Assembly (NCBI GenBank): GCA_902806575.1
Contig: CADCXD010000009.1
Coordinates: 2,170,001-2,234,000, forward strand
Direction of reading: 5' to 3'
DNA length: 64,000 bases
Source: Jackrogersella multiformis
Lineage: Eukaryota; Ascomycota; Sordariomycetes; Xylariales; Hypoxylaceae
Positions 23,604 through 32,866 of the stretch are shown here, piece by piece; positions within the stretch are counted from its first letter, which is position 1, and every line of letters begins with the position of its first letter. Position numbers and translations under genes: made by a program. The notes beneath the pieces were generated by a model. It did no database searches. It worked only from the letters and a program-made list of their open reading frames with translations, and had not been told where the DNA came from.

Positions 23604-24079
23604 ATGCCTATATATCACATAGGTAAGCTATCACTGCCTTAAGGGTTAACTCCAGTGCTTACACTCCACTTAAGTACTATTCCGACTAAAGCCGGGAGTC
23701 AAACAAGAGTTGGTGGACGAATTCACCAACAAAGCAAAAGCAATGATAAACCAAATTCCGGGTAGGCCATCGTCGGGGGTTTCAAACTTACCCCCTATAC
23801 ATTCAGCTAACGGCCATATTGGCTAGGCCTCTTGAAGATTGACATCGGTCGCCCTCTACCAATTACCGCAAACCGCAGTAAAGGTTTTGATATGGGTCTC
23901 GTAGCTATCCTGGAGAAACCGGAGGACGTGGCGGTTTATGCATCTCATCCAGCTCACCTGCAGTATGTCGATCGCTCAGGCAACTTTCCGCGGAAACTAA
24001 CATGGACTGTAGAGCTCACTATCTTAGGGAGCAGCTCTGCGAAGACGCACTCGCATACGACTTGGAATTTCCTGGCTAA
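23604..24079 (+). CDS. Dabb-domain (dimeric alpha/beta-barrel) protein
   Basis: Four small exons (23604-23622, 23675-23761, 23827-23962, 24028-24079) give 97 residues; every junction uses GT...AG and keeps the frame. The first exon encodes only six residues and part of a seventh, so simple frame scans miss it. The protein begins MPIYHIVLFRLKPGV, the standard Dabb start with the conserved histidine. It then has KAMINQIPGL, a GFDMGLVAILEKPEDVAVYASHPAHL core and ends LAYDLEFPG. Dabb proteins form small dimers; relatives include olivetolic acid cyclase and stress-induced proteins, and several act as cyclases or hydrolases on reactive small molecules. It is probably cytosolic. Intron 3 contains a reverse copy of the cluster motif. 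Confidence 0.85.
23979..23990 (-). promoter_or_regulatory. Intronic copy of the cluster motif
   Basis: GGCAACTTTCCG lies in intron 3 of the Dabb gene and is the exact reverse complement of CGGAAAGTTGCC found in the two upstream promoters. It could be a downstream regulatory site. Confidence 0.45.
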
Positions 24080-24817
24080 TTATTTCATTAATTGATAAGT
24101 CGAGTGTTACTTATTAAGACGTGAATAAAATTGTTGAGCCGTATTTCTCTAGAGTAACACTGTGAAGGTGCGTAATATCGCGGGGTTGACAATTTGTAGT
24201 TAAGGAAAATAGGTAGGCACCTAAATGAAGTACGGAGCTATCGGACTAGGTATGGAGATATCGGCAATACGATGACAGGAAGTCTCATGAGATATGGATC
24301 TCTTTAAGAGGACATTTAGCGTTTTCAAGTCATGAATAGCCCCAGACAGGGACTTCAAGATGCTAGACAAGGAAGTTCACTAACCAGAGCTAAGATATTA
24401 TTGCCCTGACTCTGTAGTATGAGGCTAAATTAACATCCGAAAACATACCCACCTGGTAACCATGGAGCCCTCACATAGATCTTTGTCCTCGCTTAGTTAT
24501 CTCTCCTCTTATGTATCTTATTGATTTTGGTTGACCGCCTCGGTTCGGTTTGGATATTATGGGAATAAGATTCGATGCACTATACGAAGCCCGGGTATAC
24601 CGGTACCTAGGTACCTAGGTAGGTAGTCAGCTTTCTCTCTTCGAATAGGGTAGACGATCCTTCTAGGTACTCTACTCCATCTCCTTAGTTAGCGTAATGT
24701 GGGGTATCGGGAAGATCCTCAGTTTAAAAACTCCACCAAGCTCTGTTGGGCTGTAGAGGGGAACTAGGAAATATTTACCTGGGCAACCGTACCTAGGTGA
24801 TTTTCTGCCTCACAATA
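24080..24817. other. Promoter region of the Zn2Cys6 gene
   Basis: No gene is present. It contains a triple palindrome run GTACCTAGGTACCTAGG (from 24603), another TACCTAGGTGA near 24789, and CGGGAAGAT at 24708-24716, which matches only the first nine bases of the cluster motif. Confidence 0.5.
24603..24626. repeat. Tandem CCTAGGTA run
   Basis: Two overlapping ACCTAGGT units are followed by AGGTAG repeats in the regulator promoter, one of the densest runs of the dispersed palindrome near a gene start. Confidence 0.7.
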
Positions 24818-27116
24818 ATGCAACAAAGCGATTGTAGTCGCCGCAATAGCCATAGCAACAACTCCCGGCCTTCACGGAAGTATGGATTCGCCTGCTCCAA
24901 CTGTAGGAGGCGTAAGGCAAGATGTAATGGCGCCATGCCAGCTTGTCAGAAGTGTCTCAGCAACAATGAAACTTGTTCATACGATAAGTGAGTGACTGAA
25001 AAGAAGTCTAGAGGGCGAGCATTGGTTTTCACAATTTCATAGGGCTCCTTCTATAGCGTATGCTGTATCGCTGCAAAACCAACTACAGGCATACAAGGAT
25101 CGGATTGAGGAACTTCGACAGGTTAAGGATGAAGAACGCGATGCTCTCCTAAACGAGCCTATCAGCACAATAAGCCCCAACGAAGGCCGCTCCCGCGCGC
25201 TTCGAGGCACTCCTGAAGTCCATAGTCCTCGTCAGATAGAAAGTGCTACTACTAAGGAAGGCCCCAATGACCCGGCCGAGATGGCCTCAGTTGGAACAGA
25301 CGGCCGCCTCTGCTTCTACGGAAAAACCAGTCTGTACCACATAGACCCCAGAAACTTTGAAGCGGACAGTCCTGAAACGAATTATGATACTAGCATCGAA
25401 GACTATAGCCGCGGCATAGCATATTTGCCTTCGATTCCAGAGTTCCACGATACGGCGTCGATTCTAGCAGAGACCCCTGCTAATATCCTAAAAGACCTCC
25501 TTGATACCTACTGGACATACCCACATCATCTGCACTGTGTGCTGTGCAAGCCTCTATTTTTACGTTAGCATGTCTCTGCGGTCCTCCTTTTTCTGAAATC
25601 TAACAGATAGCTAGGAGACCTGTACAGCTCAGGACCGTATGTCACCCCCTTTCTGCTGTGCGCGGTGCTCTCGCAGGCTGCTCGGTATTCCACGCGCTTA
25701 GACGCCACGGAACTTGGACACAGCTTTGCTGCCAAGGCTTTGCACCTATTAATGGGCGACGTCGAAAAGGGCAGTTCGATCCCTACTATCCAGGGCCTGC
25801 TTGTATTCTCCGCCCGCGAATGCGCCTGCGGCCGAGTGTCCCAAGGCTGGCTTTACTCCGGGATGGCATTCCGAATGATGCGCGATCTCGGGATAGACGT
25901 TTCTCCCAAGAAGCTAGGACACCTAGCGAAACAGTTTTCCGAAGAAGACCTCGCACTGCGGCAGCAGGTCTTCTGGAGTTGCTACACGTGGGATAAAACC
26001 ATGAGCGTGTGCCTAGGCCGAGCGGCGACGGTGCACTGCTCTGTGGAGTTCCCTACGTCGGACACATTGCCATTCGGGCGCGAGGCGGACGACGAGATGT
26101 GGCCGCCGACGACAGCCCATCCTTCCTTCGCCGACGGCCTTGTGAAACAGAAAGCTCTGAGCAGTGCACGATTCGCGGCTTATTGCGAGCTCTCCTTCAT
26201 CATCGAAAGCGTTCTTGACACATTATACTCGCGCCCGCACAAAGGGCAACCAGAGCACCTTGTAGCGTATCTGGATATGACTTCGCAGAGATTGCAGTCC
26301 TGGGCCGATCGGTTACCCCCGGAGCTGTTCATTCAAGAAGCTACCGCCACCATAGTGTCTCCTCCACTGCACATCTTGCTTCTCAACCTGACGTACCACG
26401 CAGCTACGATTCTTTTATGCCGGCCGTATCGGACAGTACAGCAAAGCGCCAAAGAAAAATGCACCAAAGCATCTCAGATGGTCGATACGCTCTTTATCCT
26501 ACACGTCAAACGCTTTGGTTTCCGGTATGTGACTTACCTGCAAACCTATACGTTGTTTGTCGCCTGCACGATAAACGTGCTTGATGTTGTCGAAAATGAA
26601 GACTCCGCCGGAGACTCGGGGTTAGCTCGAGAGGCGAATGCTAGGCTTCATTTCGGACTCGAAATTCTCAGACAGGCGAATAGCACGCCGGCGGCAGCCC
26701 GTTGCGCCGCCACCATCTCTCAGCTGTTCCAGAGACAGAAGGCGTCTAAGCAGAATGGGAGGATAAATTCGGCGGCTAGAACGGGGGTCAATTCTCCTAC
26801 GACGGATCTAGAGCCCGTCTCAAATATTCAAGAAACCGTAATAACCTCTTCGATGGCAAATGAATCCTTCCCGCCGCCGCCCGAACCGCAGCTTACTGTT
26901 CCCGGAGGAAGCCGTATTGAGCCGATAGCAACGGACGAGGCCCTGTGTATCCAAGATCGGAATATCGCCGCCGAATCCTTCGACTTTTCTTTCCCAATTG
27001 AAACACCACTTAGGTGGCTGCCGGAGAATGTTCAGGATGACGGAAGCTGGATGCTGATGACAGACGTAAATTTCAACGGGGATTTTGACTTCTCTTCAAT
27101 GGCCGAGTTCTCATAG
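24818..27116 (+). CDS. Zn2Cys6 transcription factor
   Basis: Three exons (24818-24987, 25043-25563, 25615-27116) give about 730 residues. Near residue 25 is CSNCRRRKARCNGAMPACQKC followed by a sixth cysteine, that is C-x2-C-x6-C-x6-C-x2-C-x6-C, the fungal binuclear zinc cluster. A short coiled-coil-like stretch follows (SLQNQLQAYKDRIEELRQVKDEER), then the fungal-specific middle homology domain beginning GRLCFYGKTSLYHID and including ARECACGRVSQGWLYSGMAFRMMRDLGID. The C terminus is acidic and aromatic (WMLMTDVNFNGDFDFSSMAEF), suitable for activation. It is a nuclear DNA-binding regulator. It sits at the end of the enzyme set and is the natural candidate for binding the shared CGG-containing motif; this is inference. 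Confidence 0.9.
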
Positions 27117-28024
27117 TCTACGAAATGCCCTCGTAGTAGAGGTTACGGGAAGGGAGCTTGTCGATAATAAAATGGCAATTAACGAGGAGGTTATTATGAG
27201 AAATGATGTCAATGGATAGATGTGTACGGATAGAGACAGTTTTCATTCATGTTCACGAAATGCTTGACCTGGAAACCGAAGGCGAGAAATAGGACTATAA
27301 TTTACCGTGTACCGAACCTAGCAAGTCTATATATGGCGTAAGAGCGTAGAGAGACGATTCCGATACACAATCCTCCCTGAATACCTAGGTACCTAGTAAG
27401 TAATGTTGAAGGATGTCTGGAGGATTACAAAATTGGGGTCCTTGCACAGTTTATAATCAAACAAGCCATCTATCCATACTGTGTCTCCCTCAAGCTAAGC
27501 CTCGGACTTAATAGTGATCCCTCCGCTAAAATTTAGTGGCTAACTGCTATAACTTAGGGTGCTGAGCCACTAAGGCGAAAGCTATTACAGTATAAGGACA
27601 TTTTATTTGACACCGTCTTCGTCTTTGACATCACTATCCCCTAAATATACCTAGCATAATATCAACGTTCGACTCCTCGTTGTAAAGTGGCACGGCTCTA
27701 CACGGCTAACTTCAAATCACCCCATGAGCTCTAGGTCATAAGGCGATAAGCGAGAAATGTACGATGCTAGATACTGGTAGGTAAGTATAATACGGTCAGC
27801 ATCCAAGTACTCAAACTATGCACTAAGCACTTGAATGGTCGTCGCGCGAGTCGAATCGGGAATTTTTTAGTGTCTGGGTTCTGGAGGACTGAAATCGTTG
27901 CTCGAGAAAGAAAAAATCAAAGTTCTAACGAGAGAATGAAAAGGCGTCCCTGAATAGGGAAAGCGTTGGGACTACGTCAGTCCCCGCGCTGCGGTGCTGT
28001 GACGAGGATGTATCAAGTGAAAGT
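27117..28024. other. Convergent intergenic region
   Basis: This is the spacer between the regulator gene and the 1044-residue gene that ends at 28025. It contains ATACCTAGGTACCTAG near 27381, and no gene is seen. Confidence 0.5.
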
Positions 28025-31000
28025 TCATAATATCACCACAACCTCATTAGTGTCCTCGACGATAGCCGCAACCGTAATGTCGCCGATCGCTGCTTTTGAA
28101 AGACAGCCCCAGCATGTTTCCTCAGACTTCAAAATAACTTTATATCCTTTGGCTAGGCAAATCGACGCAGCAGCAAGTCGAGCCTGCCAGTTTCTGCTAG
28201 CTCGAATGATGCCTGCTTTCGTCGGCGGAACAATCATCTCCGCGAAGTTATCGATAGAAATGATCTTGGTCCCACGGGCAGAAGTGGGATCGCAGCTGCA
28301 AGGACTAGATCCTAGAAGACTCCGGACGAGACGGTCCTGCGGGCTTCTCAAGGCCCCTAGGATGTCCAGCTCGGCAATCCAAGTCTCTCGATCATGAACC
28401 GAAATGAGTGTCTCGAGAAAGTAAGCTTCGACATCTCGGCCCCCAGAAAAGTCGATGTTGACAGCTTGAGATGCTTCTGAAAAGGAAAGATGAAGGCTCG
28501 TCCCTTGGAAGCAATTCTCCATTTTTCCGTCGAATTCTTTATGATCATACTGATACCACTCGTCTATTTTATCATAAGACTTGATTTCAGGGTCTTTCGG
28601 GGGTACCATGAATGCCATTCCCGCCCTGCCGATGTTTCCTATGAATCGTATGACAGGAGAAGCAGGCTTGCTTGTGGGGTCTTGAACAAGTGCCGACGCG
28701 ATATACAGAGAATCGGCGGCGCCAATCGCAAAGACGCTCTGCAGTTCATGAGGGCTAAGATTGTAGCTGCCCGTCTCCATCATGGCAATACACGCAAAAC
28801 ACGTTGCGGTATCTACCTTGTTGATGCTTAATGAGGGAACCACCTCGTTTAGGACGATGGTTCCTGGCTTTGCAGAAATGTGTCGTTTTACAGCCGAGTT
28901 TAACCACAATGCATTCGAGTGGTCGAACTGCACGGCTCGAACATCAACCGTCGCACCTGATATGCTTCCGTATAAACTTTCAACGAATGTCATCCCCAAC
29001 AGGGTCATGTTGCGATCCGCGCCGAAGTTTAATTCATTGGCGCATCTAGACATGTCCACTGCATCTGGACAAAACAGTTGCATAATTTTCCGGGCGGGTA
29101 ACTGCCCATCATTCCTTTTAACTTCGTCTGGCTGGCGTTTGAATCTTTGGTGGAGGACCACCTTTATACGACGTCGTACGAGTGCAATTGCATCTATTCG
29201 ACCATGAACAACCTCAAATTCCACAGTCGGTCCTGTTTCCGAGTGATCCTTCATCCATACAAATTCTCTGTTGTCCATAGCCTTTTTTCGGTCTCGGGCT
29301 TCTCGCCTGGAATCGTGGACCTCTATTATGCTGTCTCCATGATACCTTGAGCTATTGTAGACTGGCCTCGCCCTCACGTGATGACCAAAAAGAGGAGAAG
29401 AGTCACCAAAACTTGTCACTTTTTCGCCCATGTTCTCAATTTCCTTGGCACGATACGCCACTGTTTCGGAGTACTTCTTTTCAACAGCATCATTAGGCTT
29501 GACGAAGAGCCATCTTCGATGGCTGAGGGTCTTGTCGTCGATATTGGATAGACTCCCTGACACTCCACACTCAGGACGAGCAGTTGCGTACTCATAAATC
29601 TCAAACTTCAGATCCTTGCCTTTCACGGAGTTGTCGACATATGATTTCTTGTAAACGATGAGAAATTCGTATCCTCCTGTCTTTACGGCCGTTTCCGAGC
29701 TAGAAGCTGCAATTTCCCTAAGGAAACTGATCTTGTCCTCCAATTTCCGAGCGACTTTCAGGTATGTCGATACACTGAAAATGTTTTGGAATGGTCCACC
29801 AAAGGGTATACCGAGTCTTTGGCCCATCGCTTTCAGCTTTCGTACTCGTTCCTCACCTAAACGGTCCTTGTACTTGAGACAGATTCTAGATATCATCATC
29901 AACCACGAATCGACATTCTCCCTGTTCTTTTCAGCCGGATCTGCTTTGACAGACTTCTGGGAACTTCTGAAGTCACAGAACCCATGTAGTCTTACCGCTA
30001 CATCGCTGACAAACTCGAGGATATCCTTTGTCGGGACCGAACCGTTATCCCAGTCCGTTATATAGGCTGCAATCATCGCCCATAGCATTTCATCGACTGT
30101 GATTCTATCTTGGTCACCAGTTCTTACAGATCGTGTCCGCGTAACCGGTAGGCGTCCGTAATATCTCAGATGAGACAGAGGAAGTGCCCAATAGACTGAC
30201 TTGCAGTCTCTCGTAACTCGAGGAGAAGGCTCTAGACCGAAGGTAAGAATCCCTCGGCCCTCAACAAGGGGATCTTGTTGCTTGATATATTGGTCTTCCT
30301 TTGAGAGATACTTCATGTCGGGGTACAGATGCCATGACAATAGAGCAAGAAGAATATCCCCGCCGTAAACTTGAAGAGGGACACCATTCAAGAGCTTTTC
30401 CATCTGGGTCATGGCCGAAGACCAGGCACTCATGACACTTCCGTAGGTATCAGGCTTCGCATTCACGGGTAAGCTTAGATTGTCGATGATTAGACGTGCC
30501 TGTGTCTGTTGTTTTGCCATGACTTTGTCTGCCACGCACATCCACGCTCTTACGCCAGCATCCCAGTCTCTCAAATCCGATCGGAGGATTTCGTCAGCGA
30601 CGACATAAAGCACATCTTGATCCAGTTCTCCCTCTTCAGTCAATTTCAGCTTCAGCTCTTCTTTCCGCCTAGCGACGATTTCGACCCAGATCGACGTGGC
30701 TTCAGCAGGCTCCCATATACGCGCAAGAAGGCAAGCTAGGAGATGGCACTGTAGAGCAGGTCGGCCAGATGTAGCTGCCGCCCAAAGAGTTGTGGCATCA
30801 GCTCCTATCATACCGGCGAAGGCCCCATGTGACAAATCACCACGTGGATTCGCGGTAGAGCTAGAAGCAATCAATGAAGCTCGTAGGCCGTACGCTTTAA
30901 TGAGCTCGGGGGTCGAAGGTAGAATCCTTTTGTCTTTGAACAATAACCCTAGCTTTCGAGCGATTGTATGACGAGTACCTTTCTGGGCCTCGTAAAGACG

Positions 31001-31159
31001 CCTAGGGGCGAGATGCTGTCCGATCTCGGCATACTCATGTGGTGGTTCGACGATTCGCTTGGTGTATAAGTTGAGTTCAAAATTGACATTCACCAGAGCG
31101 TTGGTTGACTCGGCTCGCAGGCTGGCCGCCGCCGCGTTGAAATTCCCAACAGAGGCCAT
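28025..31159 (-). CDS. Large protein of unknown function
   Basis: A single uninterrupted frame of 1044 residues starts MASVGNFNAAAASLRAEST. It has coding-like composition throughout and no obvious signal peptide or transmembrane helix. The N-terminal half contains an alpha-helical segment with WAAATSGRPALQCHLLACLLARIWEP. The middle has a conserved-looking tract FGGPFQNIFSVSTYL, and a distinctive part near residue 810 reads TATCFACIAMMETGSYNL. The C-terminal ~130 residues contain several cysteines (SSPCSCD, ETCWGC). I do not recognise a family with confidence; the overall look is of a fungal lineage-specific protein. Its intactness and length make it a real gene. Its promoter faces the RNase P subunit gene. 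Confidence 0.75.
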   Translation of the reverse strand: MASVGNFNAAAASLRAESTNALVNVNFELNLYTKRIVEPPHEYAEIGQHLAPRRLYEAQKGTRHTIARKLGLLFKDKRILPSTPELIKAYGLRASLIASSSTANPRGDLSHGAFAGMIGADATTLWAAATSGRPALQCHLLACLLARIWEPAEATSIWVEIVARRKEELKLKLTEEGELDQDVLYVVADEILRSDLRDWDAGVRAWMCVADKVMAKQQTQARLIIDNLSLPVNAKPDTYGSVMSAWSSAMTQMEKLLNGVPLQVYGGDILLALLSWHLYPDMKYLSKEDQYIKQQDPLVEGRGILTFGLEPSPRVTRDCKSVYWALPLSHLRYYGRLPVTRTRSVRTGDQDRITVDEMLWAMIAAYITDWDNGSVPTKDILEFVSDVAVRLHGFCDFRSSQKSVKADPAEKNRENVDSWLMMISRICLKYKDRLGEERVRKLKAMGQRLGIPFGGPFQNIFSVSTYLKVARKLEDKISFLREIAASSSETAVKTGGYEFLIVYKKSYVDNSVKGKDLKFEIYEYATARPECGVSGSLSNIDDKTLSHRRWLFVKPNDAVEKKYSETVAYRAKEIENMGEKVTSFGDSSPLFGHHVRARPVYNSSRYHGDSIIEVHDSRREARDRKKAMDNREFVWMKDHSETGPTVEFEVVHGRIDAIALVRRRIKVVLHQRFKRQPDEVKRNDGQLPARKIMQLFCPDAVDMSRCANELNFGADRNMTLLGMTFVESLYGSISGATVDVRAVQFDHSNALWLNSAVKRHISAKPGTIVLNEVVPSLSINKVDTATCFACIAMMETGSYNLSPHELQSVFAIGAADSLYIASALVQDPTSKPASPVIRFIGNIGRAGMAFMVPPKDPEIKSYDKIDEWYQYDHKEFDGKMENCFQGTSLHLSFSEASQAVNIDFSGGRDVEAYFLETLISVHDRETWIAELDILGALRSPQDRLVRSLLGSSPCSCDPTSARGTKIISIDNFAEMIVPPTKAGIIRASRNWQARLAAASICLAKGYKVILKSEETCWGCLSKAAIGDITVAAIVEDTNEVVVIL

Positions 31160-31615
31160 TATTCTATACTAGAATGGTCCTCGTCAATACACGGCGAGCG
31201 ACCGGACAATGTCAAGTAATTTTGTAAACCAGGCATCTCTCATTGTCGTCACAAAGCGAAGGAGGGGGGGAAAGCCCATGAGACTGCCCAGCTCCAGCCT
31301 GCCGCCAGCCTGCTTACTCGCCGCTTTCCCAGCCAATCACTGGCTGCATGAGCTGATGAGCCACGATTTGGTTGCCACCGATACCGTCGCATTACGATAT
31401 GTATCACCTAAAGTACGAGATATCCTCGCAAGAATCAGGAAATTCTAAAGAGCCCGCTTACGTGGGATTATCGATACCTTATATGCGAGTCTTGCGAATG
31501 GCGGAAGAATTAGATATGTAGAAAATCATCTCTTTCAAAGTGCCAGTTGGAGATGATGACACGATCTTGATAAGAGTTACATCAGGATTCGTGAGCTAGG
31601 CATGTATGCGGCCAT
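31160..31615. other. Spacer between the unknown gene and the RNase P subunit gene
   Basis: It acts as promoter for the 1044-residue gene and as 3' flank of the gene ending at 31616. Nothing else was recognised. Confidence 0.5.
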
Positions 31616-32149
31616 TCAGTCTGTTTCCATTATAGCGTCGGTCTGCTGCTTTTCTTTCTTGTGCTTGTTGCTGGACTCATTCTCACGTACCAGCCGTCGT
31701 TTCTGCCGAGGAGCTTGTACAGGGAAACGCTTCACTCCTCTACAGGTGTGGCATTTGACGACCAGTACGTCGGCCCACGGCTTCTTGCCGCCCTTGCTCT
31801 TGTTCTCGACTGTCGAGCTGCTCGTCTCTCCTTCAATAAGCAAGCTATCGCAGAACTTGCACATGGTGTTCTTCATAGCAGGAGATAGACGTATTTGACT
31901 CTTCAGAGAGGTAGACCGAAGATCAGTGATGAGACGACGCGAGAGTGCGTGTTGGGTGTGACCCATACATGGCATCTGCTTGTCTGGTGCTGCTATATCC
32001 TTTCTAGAACCTTCAGGATCTTGAGTTGCAAGGTCAGGTCCTTTCAACTCAGAGTGGCTTGCCAAGTATGCTGCTGCTTGGTATAAATATGATATTCGAG
32101 AATAGATTGGCCGGTTCGGTACACTGCCAGGTCCCTTGGGTTTCCCCAT
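31616..32149 (-). CDS. RPR2: RNase P protein subunit, Rpr2/Rpp21 family
   Basis: A single exon gives 177 residues. It starts MGKPKGPGSVPNRPIYSRISYLYQAAAYL, the typical N-terminal helix of fungal Rpr2/Rpp21/Snm1 proteins. Later, CKFCDSLLIEG and CHTCRGVKRFPV supply two CxxC pairs for the zinc ribbon (about residues 96-99 and 132-135). The tail is basic (RQKRRLVRENESSNKHKKEKQQ). In the nucleus this subunit helps RNase P remove 5' leaders from tRNA precursors. The length is within the family range and all four cysteines are present. Between Rpr2 and the related RNase MRP subunit Snm1 I favour Rpr2 because of the N-terminal block. Confidence 0.8.
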   Translation of the reverse strand: MGKPKGPGSVPNRPIYSRISYLYQAAAYLASHSELKGPDLATQDPEGSRKDIAAPDKQMPCMGHTQHALSRRLITDLRSTSLKSQIRLSPAMKNTMCKFCDSLLIEGETSSSTVENKSKGGKKPWADVLVVKCHTCRGVKRFPVQAPRQKRRLVRENESSNKHKKEKQQTDAIMETD

Positions 32150-32866
32150 GATGTGTCTAGTACTTCAGGTGCTGCAGATTTGAGTCAGGCTTAAGACTCA
32201 GGCTTAAGCTTGATGAGTTCCTTTGATATTGATTCTGCTTCTGTCTGTAGCTGTAGCTTCGGGATTATTAAGTATCGTGCGCAGGTGACAAAGGTGGTAC
32301 CAGGTAGATATTCTGTAGATACCTACCTAATGTATGTACCTAGGTATACCAAAAACGAGAAGTTATGCTAGGTGATTAGGCCAGGTAATTAGGCCCGGTG
32401 ATTAGGAAGGAGTAGGAGAAGAAAAAATCCGGGGAACCTCTCCGTTGTTTAGCCGCACAGTGTCAACCTTGGAATTACCCAACAGAAATCCATACAGTGC
32501 ATAGCCCCATAATTCACATTATTCCGTCGTTAGTCCATTTTGGGACTAGCTCAAAGATGGGTCGCGCATTCCATGCACGGTGAATTCTATTTTTCTGACC
32601 CATCCACTTCCAGCCTTTCCTGACAACCATCTTTCTTTCTTCTCCCTCTCAACCCATTTCAACAACGAAAGCCTTACAACGCAACCCACTTTCGCCATTC
32701 GCGCATCGCCATCAATAATCACCGCAAGGTCTCAAGACTCTCGTTGTTTTGACCTGCTTCTCGGCAATTTCTTTATTCGCGGTTCTTTTTTAATTCATAC
32801 GCGTTTCTTGCAATCCGCGGAACCACGCAACTTGATAATCCCGACAAACATCACTAATCTATCATC
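32150..32866. other. Divergent promoter of the RNase P subunit and SUB2 genes
   Basis: This 0.7-kb region lies between two core RNA-metabolism genes. GTACCTAGGTATACC lies near 32337. Pyrimidine-rich sequence from 32590 onward suits a SUB2 5' leader. Confidence 0.5.
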
